Shown here: in pieces, positions 56,913 to 64,000 of the stretch
Position numbering within the stretch: position 1 is the stretch's first letter
Layout: every line of letters starts with the position of its first letter
Program-made: the position numbers and the translations under genes
The notes under the pieces: generated by a model
What the model was told of the DNA's origin: nothing
What the model saw: only the letters and a program-made list of their open reading frames with translations
Database searches by the model: none
From: Chitinophaga vietnamensis
Lineage (GTDB): Bacteria > Bacteroidota > Bacteroidia > Chitinophagales > Chitinophagaceae
Direction of reading: 5' to 3'
Length of the DNA: 64,000 bases
Assembly (NCBI RefSeq): GCF_902167635.1
Contig: NZ_CABHMS010000002.1
Location: 930,001-994,000, forward strand

Positions 56913-57491
56913 ATGAACAAGTATAGCGATTTCACGGATCATGAGCTGATCCAGTTATATGTGGCCGGCGATAACCCTGCTTTCACCACCCTGGTGCATC
57001 GCCATAAACAAAGATTGTTTACCACCATTGTATTGCTGGTGCGCGACCGCGACCTGGCGGAAGATATTTTCCAGGAAGTATTCATCAAGATCGTCAATGC
57101 CCTGCGCGCCGGCCGCTATTCAGACAATAGCCGGTTTTGCGCATGGGCGGTGCGCATTGCGCATAACTGTTGCATCAGCTATTTCAGGAAAACAGGCACC
57201 TGGTCTAAAACCGTGGCCACCTATCATGATGAAATGGGCGAGCGGCTGGAACTCACCGAGCACAGCGCCGAACACCGGCTGATCAATAATGAGATCAGTC
57301 ATGAGATAGGGGAGATGATCGACCAGCTGCCCGCCGTGCAGCGCGAAGCGCTCATCCTGCGTTACTATGCGGGCCTCAGCTATAAGGAGATGGCGCAAAC
57401 GGTAGGCGTAAGCATTAATACTGCGTTGGGGCGTGTACGTTATGCCCTGATGAACATGCGCAAATTAATGGACCAAACAGCCGTAATGTGA
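56913..57491 (+). CDS. ECF RNA polymerase sigma factor with no adjacent anti-sigma gene
   Basis: 192 residues. Region 2 spans about 20-95 (FTTLVHRHKQRLFTTIVLLV, then AEDIFQEVFIKIVNALRAG and FCAWAVRIAHNCCISYFRK). Region 4 spans about 130-185 (LPAVQREALILRYYAGLSYK, then VGVSINTALGRVRYALMNM). It lacks the hydrophobic C-terminus of the other two sigma factors here and no FecR or other anti-sigma gene is nearby. A general housekeeping or stress ECF type is likely. Confidence 0.92.
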   Translation: MNKYSDFTDHELIQLYVAGDNPAFTTLVHRHKQRLFTTIVLLVRDRDLAEDIFQEVFIKIVNALRAGRYSDNSRFCAWAVRIAHNCCISYFRKTGTWSKTVATYHDEMGERLELTEHSAEHRLINNEISHEIGEMIDQLPAVQREALILRYYAGLSYKEMAQTVGVSINTALGRVRYALMNMRKLMDQTAVM

Positions 57492-57499
57492 TATATTTG
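57492..57499 (+). promoter_or_regulatory. -7 promoter element for the tautomerase gene
   Basis: TATATTTG is an exact match to TAnnTTTG, located 17 bases before the start codon at 57517 and overlapping the end of the sigma factor stop region. No -33 TTTG is seen at the standard spacing, and the leader would be very short. Confidence 0.4.
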
Positions 57500-57516
57500 T
57501 TTCCAAAAAAAGTACC

Positions 57517-57900
57517 ATGCCATTTGTACAGGTCTATCATGGAAACCATTTTTCCCAATCAGAAAAGAAGCAGATCTCCCTGGCTATCCATAGCAGTTTG
57601 GCCGATCATTTCAATGTTCCTGAGAACGACTATTTCCAGGTGTTCCGGCAGGTAGCGCCGGAAGATTTTTTCTTCCCCGACAGCTTCCTGGATGTGCCAC
57701 ATACGGCCAATTTGCTTTACGTCCATATCACCGCGAGGGCCGGCAGAACGCTGGAAAAGAAGCAAGCGCTCTACCAGGCGATTGCCAGCCGGATCGCTGC
57801 CGCTACTTCGGTGAAAGTGGAAGACGTGATCATCATATTGGTAGAAAATGACCTCGCCGGTTGGTCTTTTGGCCGCGGGCAAGCCCAGTATGTTATTTAG
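57517..57900 (+). CDS. tautomerase family protein
   Basis: 127 residues. Proline directly after the initiator (MPFVQVYHG) is the catalytic amino-terminal base of the 4-oxalocrotonate tautomerase superfamily. Two beta-alpha-beta units follow (KKQISLAIHSSLADHFNVP, KKQALYQAIASRIAAATSV), ending VEDVIIILVENDLAGWSFG. The length matches the longer, single-chain tautomerase-2 type. The natural substrate is unknown. Its stop codon runs into the GATTTATTGATTT repeat block. Confidence 0.88.
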   Translation: MPFVQVYHGNHFSQSEKKQISLAIHSSLADHFNVPENDYFQVFRQVAPEDFFFPDSFLDVPHTANLLYVHITARAGRTLEKKQALYQAIASRIAAATSVKVEDVIIILVENDLAGWSFGRGQAQYVI

Positions 57901-58046
57901 GGATTTATTGATTTACGGATTTATTGATTTAGGGAGTTTGAGGATTGCCTGATTTGATGTCTTCAATTTATTTAGGGATTTATTGATTTACGGATTTGTT
58001 GATTTATGGAGTTTGAGGATTGCCTGATTTGATGTCTTCAATCAAG
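57898..58046. repeat. two tandem 75-bp repeats of the GATTTATTGATTT family
   Basis: A unit starting TAGGGATTTATTGATTTACG, containing GGAGTTTGAGGATTGCCTGA and ending TGATGTCTTCAAT is present twice with an exact 75-base offset and a few substitutions. Related sequences occur at 27061-27178 and 62454-62510. Confidence 0.88.
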
Positions 58047-58064
58047 TGATCCTCTAATCTTCCA

Positions 58065-58174
58065 ATTCTCACATTCTCACATTCTCACATTCTCACATTC
58101 TCACATTCTCACATTCTCACATTCTCACATTCTCACATTCTCACATTCTCACATTCTCACATTCTCACATTCTC
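58065..58174. repeat. octanucleotide tandem repeat (ATTCTCAC), about 14 copies
   Basis: ATTCTCAC repeats perfectly for about 110 bases (13.75 units). It lies upstream of the terpene synthase gene, about 355 bases before its start codon. Such repeats can change length by slippage. The next 355 bases, to 58529, are AT-rich and hold no gene I trust. Confidence 0.95.
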
Positions 58175-58529
58175 GTTGTTGAAAACCAGTCATTTAGTGT
58201 GTTGAAAATTTGTCTAAATTAGCTAAGGCGCGGTGTGATCGCGCTGTAATAAACCAAATTTGTAGCAAGTTATAACATCTTTTTCTGTCAAGATTTGGAG
58301 TATTAGTATCTGTCGAAATGCTACATGTGTGTACCGGGACCTCGCCTTATATCGTGAAAACTTATTTGCATACTGACCGCTTGAGTATAAGATCTATACA
58401 GTACGGAGTTTAACATCGATGAAAAACCTATGTGAATTTCCTGATCTTAATAAATTATAAATATTAGTAATATATAATTGCCATTTCGTTTTCAGATTTC
58501 CATTTCAATAACCATTTAAATTTTCGATT

Positions 58530-59486
58530 ATGCCAAACCTCGTACATGCCTGCGTAACATTTCCAGGCAATTCAGACATCAGCGGATTTTATGAAGATGT
58601 ACAGCAGAGCACTTTGCAGTGGGCGCAAAAGTTTGACCTCGCCGGTACGCCTAAAGCCGTGAAACAATTGAACAGCGCCAAGTTCGGCTGGTATGCCGCC
58701 CGGGAATACCCGGAAGCCAGCTTCGATGAGATCCGTATGGTCAGTGATCTCATGACCTGGCTGTTCACTGTTGACGACATCGTAGACCGCGCCTCCATCC
58801 TGAAAGATGAGAGCCGGACGATCAAAAAAATGTTGTCGGGATTCATGCACATCCTCGATGGCAACGAGCAGGCAGGCTATGAGCATTTCCTCAACGAAAG
58901 CCTCAAAGATGTACTGGACCGTTTTATCCAGGTAAGCCCACCCTTTCTTTATCACCAGTTCATTACCTACATGAAATGGTACATTGAAGAATGTGGCTGG
59001 GAAGTAGAAACACAAAAGAACGGCTACATCCCCACCATCGGAGAGTACATGCGCATGCGGCCTAAAACAGGCTTCCACATTATGTTTCCACTGGTAAGCA
59101 TCTTCGGGAAGATAGACCTGCCCGACGAAGTGTATCAACATGAACTGGTGCAGAAAACAGAGCTGGTGCTCAACCTCACCGCCTGCCTGGCGAATGATAT
59201 CAATTCGCTGGAAAGGGAACTACATCTCTCTACCACAGGATTCAACCTGGTATTCATTTTCAGGGAACACCTCAGCATGTCGATCCCTGCGGCCGCCCGG
59301 ATGGTGGAAACGCAACACAATGATTACCTCGATCTGTTGGATTACAACCGGCGCCACATGCCGAATTTCGGACGCCGTATCAACGAGCAGCTGAGAAAAT
59401 ATATAGATGGCCTGTTCACTGTGATCAAGGCGTGTTACGACTGGAGCGTGCTGGATACCACACGCTATACCCAGTTCTCCGCATGA
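58530..59486 (+). CDS. class I terpene synthase (probably sesquiterpene)
   Basis: 318 residues. The metal-binding aspartate motif is D82-D83-I-V-D86 in TWLFTVDDIVDR. The second metal site is N222-D223-I-N-S226-x-x-x-E230 in ANDINSLERE, the classic NSE triad. R177 in MRMRPKTGFH, about 45 residues before the triad, fits the diphosphate sensor, and R312-Y313 near the end matches the RY pair. Length and motifs are those of bacterial terpene cyclases that turn farnesyl or geranyl diphosphate into a cyclic hydrocarbon or alcohol. No prenyltransferase, P450 or other tailoring enzyme is next to it. The gene overlaps the end of the opposing kinase gene by 22 bases. The product cannot be predicted. Confidence 0.92.
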   Translation: MPNLVHACVTFPGNSDISGFYEDVQQSTLQWAQKFDLAGTPKAVKQLNSAKFGWYAAREYPEASFDEIRMVSDLMTWLFTVDDIVDRASILKDESRTIKKMLSGFMHILDGNEQAGYEHFLNESLKDVLDRFIQVSPPFLYHQFITYMKWYIEECGWEVETQKNGYIPTIGEYMRMRPKTGFHIMFPLVSIFGKIDLPDEVYQHELVQKTELVLNLTACLANDINSLERELHLSTTGFNLVFIFREHLSMSIPAAARMVETQHNDYLDLLDYNRRHMPNFGRRINEQLRKYIDGLFTVIKACYDWSVLDTTRYTQFSA

Positions 59487-61240
59487 TGCGCTTCACAGAG
59501 GCATTTGCTTAACGCAATATTCAACTCCCGGAACGAGATAGGCTTTGTAATAAACTCATTTGCTCCTACCCGCAAAAGCTCGTCATTGGTCTCCTTGAAT
59601 GCATCTCCACTTATAATAATGATCGGGATATGCTTAAGCTCCTCCAGTCCTCTCACTTGAATGCAGACCTCCTTACCGCTTACCTTGCCGGTATGGAGGT
59701 CTGATATGATCGCCGCAGGCCTTTCACTCTTGATTATTTCCAGTCCTTTCTCCCCGCTCTCGCTCAGAATAGGCGTAGCGCCCATGGTTGTGAGCAATGA
59801 TTTCAGCATGAAACGGGTAATGGAATCATCATCGATCACCAATATCTTTTTCCCTTCCAGATAATTACCCGGCAACAGCATCGGTTCCTCCTGCGGGATA
59901 TCTTCCGGACGCGGCTCCAGCAGCGGGATGTAGAAGGAGAAGGTAGTGGAATTGGTATAAGGGTCTGCATCTACGTTGATGTTGCCATCCAATAATTCCA
60001 CCAGCACTTTCGTGATGGACAACCCAAGGCCGGTGCCTTCAAAACTGGTATTCCTTTCGGCGGTGAAGGGCTCGAATATTTTAGCCGCCTTCTCCCGGTT
60101 GATCAGGCCCTGGTTGCGTACCTGTATATTCAACTGTTGGTATTTCACGAAAGACTTCAGTTCCACGATACTGTCTTCCGCGCCAAATTTCATGGCGTTG
60201 GACAAGAGGTTGTTGATGATCTTCGTGAGCATCAGTTTATCGCAGAGAATATATTCGGGGAGATGATGATCGAGTATGAGTTTTATTTTGAGATTGCGGG
60301 AACTGGCCACGTAACGATTGATGGAAGTGCAATGCTCAAGGAACTCCTGGAGATGTATCACTTCGGTATTGATCGTGTCCAGTTTGCCGGCTTCCAGTTT
60401 GGAGAGGTCCAGCACATTGTTGATGATGCTGCGGGCCGCATAGGCCGCCACGTTCAGGTCATCTATCTGCCTTCTCTCATCTTCAGAACGATACTGTTTT
60501 TTTCTTAACTGCATCAGTTGCGCTATGCCGTAGATGCCATTGAGCGGCGTGCGCAGCTCATGATAGGTTTCGCGCAGGAAAGCGCTCTTGGTCATCAGAA
60601 TATTGTTAGACGCATTCAGCGCAGAAATCAATCCATCTATCTTCCTGATATAACCCGACATGATCAGGAAGATAAACACGAGCATCGCTCCGGTAGTACA
60701 CCAGCGCATGATCTCGCGGGCATGCGGGTCCAGGCGCAGCGGCGGCACCAGCTGGTAGTGAAAATTGATCTGTATAAATACCATCAGCGCCCCGGAGATG
60801 GCCAGGCAGGCAATGCGCATCTGGCGCTGCCGGTAAATGAAAAATGAACCGCATACCAACAGCACAAAAAGAAAGGCAAAAATAACCTCCAATGGCATCG
60901 CCTCCCCGAAGGTGACAGACCAGTACACCACAAAGAAACTATGAATGATGAACAGCCACAGATTGGCCGCCGTGTACTTTTGGAGGCTGTTGACGGCGAT
61001 CACGGTGAGGAAAGAAAATCCTTCGATCAACATCGGTATCACAAAACGCATGTTCTGCGTCAGCGTCAGAAAAAAGGCTCCAACGGTTAAAACAATGGCA
61101 GATGATAATAAAGAAAAAGAATTGATGGTGATAATAGACTGCTTGTTGCTAAGATTCACGACACCCTGGGTGCCAGTGTGTATGATCTGCCGGTAAATCT
61201 TTCTGATCTGCTCAGATAATGGTCTTTGATCAGGTTTCAT
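59465..61240 (-). CDS. hybrid sensor histidine kinase with C-terminal receiver domain
   Basis: 591 residues. About six membrane helices lie in residues 40-200, without a recognised periplasmic sensor. A HisKA domain holds H227 in FLRETYHELRTPLNGI. The HATPase has IINNLLSNAMKFG as N box and GTGLGLSITK as a G box, but the first G box reads VRNQGLI with N in place of the usual D, a variant seen in some active kinases. The receiver domain at about 465-580 has D471/D472, phosphoacceptor D514 in IISDLHTG, and K566. No output domain is attached, so a phosphotransfer protein elsewhere is expected. It overlaps the terpene synthase tail-to-tail. Confidence 0.93.
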   Translation of the reverse strand: MKPDQRPLSEQIRKIYRQIIHTGTQGVVNLSNKQSIITINSFSLLSSAIVLTVGAFFLTLTQNMRFVIPMLIEGFSFLTVIAVNSLQKYTAANLWLFIIHSFFVVYWSVTFGEAMPLEVIFAFLFVLLVCGSFFIYRQRQMRIACLAISGALMVFIQINFHYQLVPPLRLDPHAREIMRWCTTGAMLVFIFLIMSGYIRKIDGLISALNASNNILMTKSAFLRETYHELRTPLNGIYGIAQLMQLRKKQYRSEDERRQIDDLNVAAYAARSIINNVLDLSKLEAGKLDTINTEVIHLQEFLEHCTSINRYVASSRNLKIKLILDHHLPEYILCDKLMLTKIINNLLSNAMKFGAEDSIVELKSFVKYQQLNIQVRNQGLINREKAAKIFEPFTAERNTSFEGTGLGLSITKVLVELLDGNINVDADPYTNSTTFSFYIPLLEPRPEDIPQEEPMLLPGNYLEGKKILVIDDDSITRFMLKSLLTTMGATPILSESGEKGLEIIKSERPAAIISDLHTGKVSGKEVCIQVRGLEELKHIPIIIISGDAFKETNDELLRVGANEFITKPISFRELNIALSKCLCEAHHAENWV

Positions 61241-61558
61241 ACATGGTTTTTGAGAGATAGTTTTGGTAACAAGGGGGCTTTCGTAACAGCACTTCTAAAT
61301 ATAAGATAACGTTTATTCAGCGAATGGAGTATGCGAGAGATTAACAATTGCATAACCAAATTTTAATTCCTGCTTTCTGTCAGGGTTTTGCTGGTCAAAG
61401 GGCATTACCCTGATAAGAGCTATGTAACAAATATATCGTCTTTTCTTATAAACGCAGCGCAGTCGCATGAGCTTTTCAACAAAGTAAATTTGAGCCATTG
61501 AACAAAGCAACGAGGGGGGCGGGTATCCGATCTTTGTGTTACAAAAACAAAAAAGATC
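61241..61558. other. intergenic region between divergent kinase and SDR genes
   Basis: About 320 bases without a gene. On the minus strand TATATTTG (61435-61428) matches the Bacteroidota -7 consensus and could be the kinase promoter, with a leader of about 190 bases. GATCTTTG near 61539-61546 is a weaker candidate for the SDR gene. No hairpin, repeat or riboswitch was recognised. Confidence 0.4.
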
Positions 61559-62446
61559 ATGGCAAAAGTTTGGTTCATTACCGGTAGTTCCCGCGGCCTG
61601 GGCCGCAGTTTAACCGCAGCCGTGCTGGCGCATGGCGACCAGGTGGTGGCTACCGCCCGCCACCCGCAACAGCTTCAGGCGTTTACCGACCAATATCCTT
61701 CGCAGGTGCTGGCCTTGCCACTGGACGTTACCGACAACGCGCAGGTGCAATCGGCCGTAGCGCAGGCCATCGCTCACTTTGGCCGCATTGATGTGCTGGT
61801 GAACAATGCCGGCTTCGGTATCATCGGCGCCTCAGAGGCTTTCACTGAAGAGCAGGTACAAAGTCAGCTGGCCACTAACCTCTATGCACCGATCAACATC
61901 ACCCGGGCAGTGTTGCCGCATATGCGGCGCCAGCGCGCAGGCCGTATCCTGCAGATCAGCTCCATAGGCGGCCGCGTAGGAGGCCCCGGGCTCACTATCT
62001 ACCAGGCCGCCAAATTCGGACTGGGCGGCTATACCGAAGCATTGCGCAATGAAATAGCGCCACTGGGCATCTTTGTAACATCGGTAGAGCCGGGCGGCTT
62101 CCGTACCAACTGGCATGGCGATTCCATGTCGTATGCCCCCGCCGTAGAAGGCTATGAAAATACGGTAGGACTGGTAAAGGAAACCTTCTCCAGCGGCGAC
62201 TTCGTGCCCATGGGCGATCCTGATAAAGCTGCCAAAGTGATGATCGACCTCGTGGATCACCCGGAACCGCCCACACACCTGATCCTTGGCAGCGAAGCCG
62301 TAGGCATGTTAAGAAGAGCCGAAGACCGCAAAATGGCCGACCTCGAAAAATGGCTGCCAGTCAGCAATTCCACCGATCACGACGATGCCGTCAGCTTCTT
62401 CGACTCAGCCGCCGGCAAACGCCTGATGGCGATGAGAGAGAAATAA
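61559..62446 (+). CDS. short-chain dehydrogenase/reductase (SDR)
   Basis: 295 residues with a Rossmann fold. The nucleotide-binding motif is TGSSRGLG near the N-terminus, NNAGFG marks the central strand, and ISSIGG with YQAAK supplies the catalytic Ser, Tyr and Lys. ATARHP after the second strand suggests NADP(H). It resembles the classical SDRs annotated as oxidoreductase/retinol dehydrogenase-like in many Bacteroidota. The substrate is unknown. A hairpin repeat separates it from an AraC-type regulator that could control it. Confidence 0.9.
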   Translation: MAKVWFITGSSRGLGRSLTAAVLAHGDQVVATARHPQQLQAFTDQYPSQVLALPLDVTDNAQVQSAVAQAIAHFGRIDVLVNNAGFGIIGASEAFTEEQVQSQLATNLYAPINITRAVLPHMRRQRAGRILQISSIGGRVGGPGLTIYQAAKFGLGGYTEALRNEIAPLGIFVTSVEPGGFRTNWHGDSMSYAPAVEGYENTVGLVKETFSSGDFVPMGDPDKAAKVMIDLVDHPEPPTHLILGSEAVGMLRRAEDRKMADLEKWLPVSNSTDHDDAVSFFDSAAGKRLMAMREK

Positions 62447-62453
62447 AATTTGA

Positions 62454-62510
62454 GAATTTATTGATTTATGGATTTTTTGATTGGCAGTAAATCCATAAAT
62501 CAATAAATTC
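62454..62510. repeat. dispersed GATTTATTGATTT hairpin with a 20-bp perfect stem
   Basis: GAATTTATTGATTTATGGAT at 62454-62473 is exactly complementary to 62491-62510. It fills the gap between the SDR stop codon and the AraC gene and may terminate the former. It is the third site of this family in the window. Confidence 0.85.
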
Positions 62511-62527
62511 ATAAATTCTCAAATCAA

Positions 62528-63313
62528 ATGCAGTTATTATACTCTTGTTATCACACCCGCAACCGGGAAGGGGAACAGTTTGTAGCGGATCATGTGCTTG
62601 CCTGTCAGGTGTCGGGCACGCTGCTGGTGGACGATGGGCGTCGTGTACAAACATTTGAGCCGGGTGATCTTCGTTTGTCGCGCCGCAACCATCTGCTTAA
62701 ATTTACCAAGCTGCCGCCGCCCGGCGGGGATTATCTCAGCATGTCTCTGCGCTTCGACCAGGAAACCCTGCGCCGCTTTGCCATGGCCTATGGCTATGAG
62801 GTGCAACGTCACGAACCCGGTGAAGCCATCGTGGTATTGCCGCCATCGGCGAGGCTCAGGAGCTTTATGGATTCTTTATCGCCCTACCGCGATACACCGG
62901 CGGCCGGCGATGAAGCCCTGCTGGCGCTGAAAGCGCAGGAGGCCATCCTGTTGCTGCTGCAAACCATGCCCTCGCTGAAAACAATATTGTTCGATTTCTC
63001 CGAACCCGGCAAGATAGACCTCGAAGGTTTCATGAACACCAACTATCATTTCAATGTGGAGCTGAAAAGATTTGCTTATCTCACAGGCCGCAGCCTGGCT
63101 ACTTTCAAGCGCGATTTTGAAAAAGTGTTCCATCTGTCGCCCAGCCGCTGGCTGCTGCAACGCCGCCTGCAGGAAGCGTATCGCCTCATCACCGAAAAAG
63201 GGAAAGCCCCTTCAGATGTATACCTGGATGTAGGCTTTGAAGACCTCTCACATTTTTCATTCGCCTTCAAGAAGCACTACGGGGTGGCGCCTTCAAAGGT
63301 ACTGGGCGGTTGA
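62528..63313 (+). CDS. AraC family transcriptional regulator
   Basis: 261 residues. An N-terminal cupin-like sensing domain is seen at about 10-120 (ACQVSGTLLVDDGRRVQTFE, GDLRLSRRNHLLKFTKLP). The C-terminal pair of helix-turn-helix motifs spans about 165-258 (FAYLTGRSLATFKRDFEKVF, LSPSRWLLQRRLQEAY, VYLDVGFEDLSHFSFAFKKH, GVAPSKVL). The ligand is unknown. It follows the SDR gene on the same strand and overlaps the end of an opposing membrane protein gene by 47 bases. Confidence 0.9.
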   Translation: MQLLYSCYHTRNREGEQFVADHVLACQVSGTLLVDDGRRVQTFEPGDLRLSRRNHLLKFTKLPPPGGDYLSMSLRFDQETLRRFAMAYGYEVQRHEPGEAIVVLPPSARLRSFMDSLSPYRDTPAAGDEALLALKAQEAILLLLQTMPSLKTILFDFSEPGKIDLEGFMNTNYHFNVELKRFAYLTGRSLATFKRDFEKVFHLSPSRWLLQRRLQEAYRLITEKGKAPSDVYLDVGFEDLSHFSFAFKKHYGVAPSKVLGG

Positions 63314-63656
63314 GGTCTGTCTGAAAGTAGATATGAAAGGAATACCGAAAGAAGGTTTCCACGGCCACTACCGAAGTATAGGTGTGCAGCAAATCCTGGA
63401 AAGTGACTGCTTTAAAATAGGTGACCAGCGCCGGCCGGTGGTTCAGGTACACATATTCCCGCCAGTCGAATTTAGGGGCTTCCTTGTAGGTAAAACGTTT
63501 ATCCGTAGGCGTTATAGATACCAGCTCAAATCCGTATGCCGCCAGCATTTTGCGTAGACGTTTTTGAATGAAGATATCCGCGAGCCACATACCCGTAGAG
63601 AAGAGGATGATCAGGATGATGACGAGGGGGAACAACAGGAGTACAAGCGATTCCAT
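63267..63656 (-). CDS. small membrane-anchored protein of unknown function
   Basis: 129 residues from the ATG at 63656. The frame stays open upstream to 63926, but the upstream part overlaps the next gene and its promoter, so I chose the Met that directly precedes the membrane helix (ESLVLLLFPLVIILIILFSTG). The soluble part has RLRKMLAAYGFELVSITPTD and FDWREYVYLNHRPALVTYFK. I do not recognise a family. It overlaps the AraC gene tail-to-tail. Confidence 0.65.
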   Translation of the reverse strand: MESLVLLLFPLVIILIILFSTGMWLADIFIQKRLRKMLAAYGFELVSITPTDKRFTYKEAPKFDWREYVYLNHRPALVTYFKAVTFQDLLHTYTSVVAVETFFRYSFHIYFQTDLNRPVPLKAPPRSAS

Positions 63657-63701
63657 GATAATGTAAAAATATCCCCGTAATTTAGTGAAATATCCTTTAC
63701 C

Positions 63702-64000
63702 ATGATGATCACATACAAACGCCTGCTTCTTTATTGTATGCTCTGCATAATGGCCATGGCGGCTCGTGCGCAGGAAATCACCGTTCCCCTTACCCTGAAA
63801 ATTTCCGGCGAAGTGAATAAGCCGCTGACCCTCAGCAGGGAAGAGCTGGCCCGCATGAAACATGTGACCGTGCACCTCAAAGATCACGATGGCAAAGAGC
63901 ATTCCTACACCGGCGTAACGCTGCAAGACCTGCTCTCCCTGGCCGGCGCGCCCATGGGCAAGCAGTTGCGTGGCGAAAATCTCGCCAAATACCTGCTCGT
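63702..64000 (+). CDS. exported molybdopterin-dependent oxidoreductase-like protein, N-terminal fragment
   Basis: About 99 residues are visible before the window ends. A signal peptide (LLLYCMLCIMAMAARAQ) is followed by ITVPLTLKISGEVNKPLTLS, MKHVTVHLKDHDGKEHSYTG and VTLQDLLSLAGAPMGKQLRG. This is the pattern of small exported proteins with an oxidoreductase molybdopterin-binding (sulfite-oxidase-like) fold in Bacteroidota and Proteobacteria. Many of these small members may bind substrate or cofactor without full catalysis. The second ATG at 63705 is equally possible. Confidence 0.8.
   Translation, partial: MMITYKRLLLYCMLCIMAMAARAQEITVPLTLKISGEVNKPLTLSREELARMKHVTVHLKDHDGKEHSYTGVTLQDLLSLAGAPMGKQLRGENLAKYLL

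Noticed and set aside
58318-58413. 31-codon frame upstream of the terpene synthase (MLHVCTGTSPYIVKTYL...)
   Set aside because: No recognisable motif and no convincing ribosome binding site; of a length expected by chance in 350 bases.
63657-63926. Longer start for the small membrane protein at the right end
   Set aside because: The extension runs antisense through the signal peptide region of the molybdopterin-domain gene and delays the membrane helix; the Met at 63656 fits better.

Overview
The window looks like chromosome from a Bacteroidota of the family Chitinophagaceae, most likely Chitinophaga or a close relative. The basis is paired SusC/SusD outer-membrane import systems headed by ECF sigma/FecR gene pairs, type IX secretion system (T9SS) sorting domains of types A and B, PorP/SprF proteins, TAnnTTTG-type -7 promoter elements and weak ribosome binding sites. 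I saw no tRNA, rRNA, phage, transposase or CRISPR array.

Layout. 1-1279: end of a GH172 (DUF2961) gene facing a Tat-exported sugar isomerase/epimerase-like protein. 1457-1624: a short, easily missed gene for a class I lanthipeptide precursor, followed one base later by a long inverted repeat. 1875-8557: ECF sigma, FecR anti-sigma, SusC and SusD. 8567-9696: an array of about 20 copies of a 52-bp palindromic repeat, bounded by perfect 27-bp inverted termini. 9769-15528: a T9SS-secreted beta-propeller protein and a large clan GH-A-like glycosidase. 15549-17370: a lipoprotein with a permuted papain-like domain and a small exported partner. 17576-19467: YCII, DoxX-like, SnoaL-like and outer-membrane barrel proteins. 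19507-24162: a cobalamin riboswitch controlling a BtuB-type receptor, a BtuG-like beta-propeller lipoprotein and a third surface lipoprotein. 24334-28843: single genes (pentapeptide repeat, DUF4157-GNAT, SRPBCC, Crp/Fnr, cupin, mini cytochrome c) separated by small palindromic repeats.

29092-56121 is one long same-strand run. It begins with sigma/FecR, SusC, SusD, a zinc metallohydrolase lipoprotein and a DUF4302 lipoprotein. It continues, after only 20 bases, into a 2,982-residue T9SS adhesin, a 112-residue protein that is almost only a T9SS sorting domain, a second 1,374-residue PKD adhesin, a PorP/SprF protein, an OmpA/TPR/WD40 protein (PorE-like) and a second PorP/SprF. There are two type-B cargo proteins and two PorP/SprF proteins.

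56191-64000: a collagen-like lipoprotein, an ECF sigma factor with no anti-sigma factor beside it, a tautomerase, a region of tandem repeats including about 14 copies of ATTCTCAC, a class I terpene synthase overlapping tail-to-tail with a hybrid histidine kinase, an SDR oxidoreductase, an AraC regulator, a small membrane protein and the start of an exported molybdopterin-domain protein cut by the window end.

The strongest candidates for something undescribed are the lanthipeptide precursor without modification enzymes, the 52-bp repeat array with inverted ends, the terpene synthase, and the SusCD/metallohydrolase/T9SS adhesin run.
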